Source: Rugalucina vietnamica | Taxonomy: Eukaryota; Mollusca; Bivalvia; Lucinida; Lucinidae | Direction: 5' to 3' | Assembly: GCA_964017185.1 (NCBI GenBank) | Contig: OZ024876.1 | Span: 28,860,278-28,924,277 of the forward strand | DNA length: 64,000 nt | Part shown: positions 57,345 to 64,000 of the stretch, piece after piece | How positions within the stretch are numbered: position 1 is the first letter of the stretch | Layout: the number at the start of each line of letters is the position of its first letter | Made by a program: the position numbers and the translations under genes | Notes under the pieces: model-generated | What the model was told of the DNA's origin: nothing | The model's input: the letters and a program-made list of their open reading frames with translations, nothing else | Databases searched by the model: none

Positions 57345-58351
57345 TAGCGGGATCATTCGCAAGTTTTCATGTCTAATGTGCTAGTTATGAACAGTCGTTC
57401 TCTTTCGCAAATTATTCGTTTCACCTATGTAATATTTATGGCACCCAAGGCACTCTATAGTGTAGATGACATGTTTTACACTATATCACAGTTTACTTTG
57501 AAGACATCATCATTGAAATTGCATGACGATCCTTCTAGTATGTATTTACAGAGCCCACATCTGGGCTCTTTGCATTTTTTAACTGTAGGTATATGCCATT
57601 GTCTATTAGTGAATTTAGCTTTTGTTAGTAATTTTTTTAAACTTGGTGGTTGACGTTTACTTTTTAAAAATGTTTTGTTTTTGAAAATAGATTTAAATCT
57701 GCTATCTATTGTAAGTATTAATTTGTTGTTGCATATTTCAGGAAAAATTTCTGGATTGTGTGGATTAAATGTTGTTACATATGGTATGTCACTGGTTTCT
57801 GTATTCTTGTTATCACAGGTCCTTAAAATATCAGGTCTGTTTATAGATTTAATTTTGGCTATACTATCGTTAATGAGTGCCGGGGGATACTTTTGTTTCA
57901 ACAGAAATTCCCTTAATTCTTCAAGTCTTTTAATCAAAATGTTTTCTTCCGAATTATCAGTCTTAATCTCCTAGCTAAATTGTATGGAATACTGTTTCTG
58001 GTGCGTTTTGGGTGACATGAAGTATACAAAAGATATTGTTTCGAATCTGTCGGTTTGTAATAAATGTCTGTTTCAATTTTTCCATAATTATTGATAATCA
58101 AAGTGTCTAAAAATGATATTTGCTTTCTGCTTTTTTCTATTGTGTACTTGATGCTAGGATGTAAGCTGTTCAATTTATCCAGATCTTTCTCTGGTTGATT
58201 GAATATTAAGAAACAATCATCTAAGAATCTTTTGAAGTTTGCCTCTAAATAAAATCTGAAATTTTCACTGAACTCTGTTTCTGACTTTTTGTACATCTTT
58301 TCTTCTAGATATGCTAAAACAAGTGTTGCATAAATTGGAGCAAATTTCGTC
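57345..58351 (-). mobile_element. Penelope-like retroelement, C-terminal part
   Basis: Minus strand: TKFAPIYATLVLAYLEEKMY (58350), KRFLDDCFLIFNQPEKDLDK (58220, RT motif C with DD), HPSIKYTIEKSRKQISFLDT (58150), linker CKEPRCGLCKYI (57560), then VIYTIECLGCHKYYIGETNN (57450), the start of a GIY-YIG endonuclease. This order, RT then Cys linker then GIY-YIG, defines Penelope-like elements. It is broken in frame and the end is lost at the ATT repeat. Confidence 0.9.
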
Positions 58352-61300
58352 TAGTCCAGTTGCCAAACATGGATTTGGCCTGTGACCTGGAAATGTGTGC
58401 CGCATAAAATGTTTTTATGGATTTTACTTCTTGATACCTTTCAGATGAAGAATCCGAGTGATGCCACCTTGGCATCATTGAGCATTTTGAAATATTCAAA
58501 ATGACCGTCAAATTGCGGAAAATAGTCAAAAAATCAACATAATACATGTATGTGAAGCAAAAAGCTCACTTCTCTTATTGTCCTTACTGTCTTCTTCTGG
58601 TTCATCAGACCATGCCAGTTCAAAAACGGCATCATGAATTGTTTGAAAAAAATCAAAAATCAAGATGGCGTCCAAGATGGTTGGCATAAACAAGAAAATA
58701 GCATCACAGAGTTGCACATACTCAGTGTTTTGTGTTTAAAATGCTCATTTTATGTTCTTATTAACAAAAACGCCATAATTTACTTTTGTTTATATTTTTT
58801 ACGCTCCAGTCATAACAAAAAGGCAAGATGATTTCCAAGATGGCCGCCGAGAACTTGATGTTTAATAAACTGTCTTAACTGTCTTGTTTTTGAATTTACT
58901 TTATTTTGTTAGCAGTTCAAGTTCGAGTTTATTTCTGACTCAACATCATAACAATGATGCAAGATCGTGGTCAAATAACCGTCTTAATCTTAGTATAAGG
59001 GAAAATGGTCTCTGATTCAAAAAGCTTATCTAAATGTTTATTTGTTAAGTTTTAAGTAAGCAGAATAAACAGAGGGATGCAAATCAACATCATTTAATGA
59101 AATATAGAATAGGCATTTTATTCTAAAACTGAGATTAGGTATTCGCCTGTGTCATTACTATTGTAATAATTAGCAAAATCATCAGCTATATTGTTCAACT
59201 ATTGCAACAATTGATTCTTTAATTCAATAGCATTTGCAAAACGCTGTACAGACTACTTGATTTATGAAGCGCCTGTATTTTGATGATGTGCATGGTTGTT
59301 CAGAAGCATACCCACAGCAAATGATTCTACTTGAAGTATACTATCTGTTGCTGGAGCCACACTGTCGGCTGTTGTAATCGGCGCAAGCGCTCAGATCCCT
59401 TCATCATTATTTCGACCACCTGACTTAAGTTGGATATTAGACCACGCACCCTTGACCAAGCGTGGATTATCAAATGGATGTCTGGACATGTGTTGGTTTC
59501 ACATTGTTTTGGTAAACGACTGTGTATATGGTGATTATATACATTAAGCTTGGGAGCGTTTGTTAGCCTTTGCTTACCAGTTTTACATTCAACCATATAT
59601 TTTACAGAAATAATTCTACGGTGCTGCGATAACATCATCCAAATGCGATGATTCCCCTAATATAATCTGGTAAAGGCTTACTCAGTTAAAGCTTGTCAGG
59701 TATGAAACCCTTTGACTTTGATTTCAAACTGGACTGCAAGAAGGAAGCAGACTACGGTCTGATGTTTTACCACTTAACCCAATATTTAGCGTCCTTCAAA
59801 TGTCTCTTTTATATGGACCATCCCCTTTCGCATTAATGCTTTCTCTGCTCTTAAAGGGACTTGGTTCTACTTTTTATTCTTTTCGGTTTACATTGATTGT
59901 AGATATTTTATCTTGAGCAATACATTGATGTTCGTGTATTTTACTCAATGGTTCGCAATCATCTCACTTCTTTCCACTGTTACACTATGTCTCACCTGAA
60001 CATCGTTAGCGTTAGGTCCGAACACGATCAGCGAGTATAATTTTAACCAGTCTGTGATATAACAAGCCCTTCTTCAATGTGAGATGGTCAAAGTTGCATG
60101 CACAATCATGAAATACATACCTAAATCATTGTATCTTAGTGGTTTTAAAGCTGTCATCTGCTGAGAAGATCGAATAGTGTTGAGAGAATGCTAGTGCTTT
60201 TTGTTAAACCTCTTGTCTTGCGCGAGAAGTTTTGGTTATGTTTTCATGCTACAGTCAAAGTAACAATGGGTCGTCCACAGAATAACACATCCAATTGGTG
60301 ACCACTGTATCAGGCCAGCGCAGTGTATGTGGATTTCTCAACTAGTACATTTCCAAAATTGTGTGTTCGTAATCCTCTTGTCCCCGCTGTCCCCCCATAG
60401 AAATAATCAAGCGATCATTGTTTGGAACCAGCCAACTTTTTCAAATTCATTCATCAAGTTAAATCCATGCGCTAAGAAATAAAAATAAAACGGAGATCCT
60501 ATAAGAGCAGGGAACACATTAATGAGAAAGGGGATGGGCCAAGGTTTGCACATGTATTTATTTGAAATAAGAAAACAACAATATTGTATATAAAGTTGTG
60601 ATGTTGTATATCCCAATATTCAGAGTTTCTATGCACGTTTTAAATTTTTCTGTCCTTAGCATTAGCGTCAATTCGACTCTTCCTTTCTTCTTTCTGAACC
60701 AGCTTTATCTGCGTTTGTAGTCTGTTACATCCTTTCCAAATATGCTACAGACCAAGCGTCTAGCGTTTTATAGCTCTAATGAAGGATTCACTAAATTATC
60801 TTTTAAAGAAAAAATGCAGTCCCCTTTTTTCTTTATACGTGCCGTATATTTAAGATGTAAATGCTACGAATACTTCCATTTAGTGGTACAGATTGATTTG
60901 CTTCCCTCCTTTTATTCTACTGATGTTTTGGTCAGTATAGAAGACATTAGTCGTAATATAATTTCGTAGGACACATACGCCCCAGTATCATTTTGCGGTG
61001 TCAAAAAAATAAAAACACGACCATTAAATTGCGATGTTTACAACATAAAATGATCATTTCAAATACAAGTCATTCAGTATTTACAGCAATGGAGTGCTGC
61101 TGCAGCCAGAAAACATTAAAGTATGAATATTGGGGTCCTCTTGGTCACCATCTTGTTTTATTGTTATCATGTTGGGTCAAATATAATACAGAAACACTTC
61201 ATTTGTCAACATTAATTGAGCATTTGAATTACAAAACATTGAGCAAATGCAGCAATGGAATGCTGATTCAGTCAAAATTATGTACTCATATATATTATGG

Positions 61301-61958
61301 TTATGGCGGCCATCTTGGCCACCATCTTGGCTCATTTTTATAATGTGGGAATAAACAATAAACCATGCTGCTCACATCATTATATGAGCATTTCTAACGC
61401 ATTACATTTAGTATATTCAGCACAGGAATGATGTTTTAATCAGAGAACACAATCTTTTAAATTTTAATTATGGTGGCCATTTTGGTCGCTATCTTTTTTC
61501 GTTGTTATGATGTGGGGTCATAATTGAAAACGAAACACTTAAGTATAATGTGTACAACACAAATGGACTTTCAAGCACAATACACTGTTTTATGCAGCAC
61601 TTCAATGCCGTTTTATTTCGAAATATCGCTTTTAGTATGATTGTGGCAGCCATCTTGTCCGCCATCTTGCTTCATAATAATAACATAGGGATCAAAACAT
61701 AGAATTATCTTTTTAATATTGTTTACAGCATAAACTGAGCATTTTTTTTCGCAGAGAAATGAGTATATTAAACCCTGGGGTGCTGTTTTCTTGTTTAAGG
61801 CGACCATTTTGGATGCCATCTTGATTTTTTCCAAAACGCTCAATGATGCCAGGGTGGCATCATGCAGTTTCTGAACTAGCATGGCCCAGTGAACTGGAAA
61901 CCACAATAAAATTTCATGCGGCACCATCTTCCAGGTTATGCTGATGGCTACTGGACTA
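58352..61958. mobile_element. 3.6-kb foldback-like DNA transposon inserted in the Penelope-like element
   Basis: Ends TAGTCCAGTTGCCA and complement of TAGTCCAGTAGCCA, followed on both sides by ACCTGGAA and GTGCCGCAT and then GATGCCA-CTTGGCATCA-type sequence, are inverted over about 130 bp. TC lies at both borders (58350-58351, 61959-61960), and removing the element with one TC restores ATG-GGG-ACG-AAA of the reverse transcriptase exactly. No transposase frame is recognised. Confidence 0.8.
60980..61830 (-). repeat. About 170-bp subterminal repeats with CCATCTTGG motifs
   Basis: GGTCACCATCTTG (61137), GGCGGCCATCTTGGCCACCA (61303), GGTGGCCATTTTGG (61470), GGCAGCCATCTTGTCCGCCA (61643) and GGCGACCATTTTGGATGCCA (61799) recur at about 170-bp steps. 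Inverted counterparts AAGATGGCGTCCAAGATGG and CAAGATGGCCGCC lie at 58662-58850. Confidence 0.8.
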
Positions 61959-63783
<1,825 letters not shown>

Positions 63784-63805
63784 TTGTTTATATATATAAA
63801 CAAAT

Positions 63806-63900
63806 TCATCCATTTGTCCATTTCTTGCCAGTGACGATTGTTCAGAAACAAAAAAGATGTCAATTTATTTCTGAATATCGCAGGGGTATATTTTAATAAC
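63806..63900 (-). repeat. Dispersed repeat, inverted copy of 55690-55785
   Basis: CAAATTCATCCATTTGTCCA and TTTCTGAATATCGCAGGGGT are the complement of the 55.7-kb copy. Confidence 0.8.
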
Positions 63901-64000
63901 TAAACGCACCTGTATATTCACGAGGACGCAGCCCGACAACAAATACGCGCTAATCAAAGATTCTCGTACGCAATATACATCACAGTAAAAAGATTCGAAC

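Noticed and set aside
59327-59638. 103-codon minus frame inside the 3.6-kb transposon
   Set aside because: No recognisable domain and no repeat of the frame nearby; could be a transposase remnant but I cannot support it.

Overview
The window is eukaryotic and looks like nuclear DNA of a bivalve mollusc. It is AT-rich, has spliced genes encoding secreted proteins, and is dominated by non-LTR retrotransposons, tRNA-derived SINEs, palindromic MITEs and many tandem repeats. One SINE head and the MITE family starting GAGCCGC...TCATGAGAAAACC resemble repeats I know from bivalve genomes, but the species is an inference. I recognise no bacterial gene, no retrovirus or LTR element and no Polinton-type element.

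Three host genes can be supported. (1) Plus strand, 4406-8695: a three-exon gene whose true reading frame is visible only after splicing. It encodes a 155-residue secreted Gly/Arg/His-rich protein. (2) Minus strand, 34168-28562: a three-exon gene for a 489-residue secreted block protein. It has a Gly/Pro/Ala-rich half followed by about 30 repeats of the YPKKPIIPP type and a basic GYGR tail, which suggests a byssal or shell-matrix structural protein. (3) Minus strand, 45586-45182: an intronless 134-residue secreted protein with a compact cysteine cluster. Genes 1 and 2 share one layout: probable non-coding 5' exon, signal-peptide exon ending in phase 1, all coding introns in phase 1.

The most striking object is a mirror-image repeat of 15.3 kb at 9016-24309. 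Its ends are inverted repeats with a subterminal NotI palindrome. Inside each end lies an array of 128-bp units, many with a perfect inverted AGGTCA pair spaced by 3 (the estrogen-response-element consensus). Inside those lie arrays of 209-bp hairpin-bearing units, which change orientation at about 15645. This resembles a giant foldback transposon that has grown by satellite expansion.

Right of gene 1 and this element come a 5'-truncated retroposon family, the gene-2 region with nested mariner-type elements in its large intron, two broken LINEs (35960-38525 and 42060-40345), a 42-bp minisatellite, a 1.2-kb inverted duplication carrying a SINE, a 60-bp minisatellite and gene 3. From 46.7 to 56.4 kb there are nested MITEs and four tandem arrays (52-, 28- and about 145-bp units), one carrying a mariner-type insertion. 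The right end has a SINE, a Penelope-like retroelement split by a 3.6-kb inverted-repeat transposon, a long AT tract and a nearly perfect 350-bp array with a tRNA-like head.
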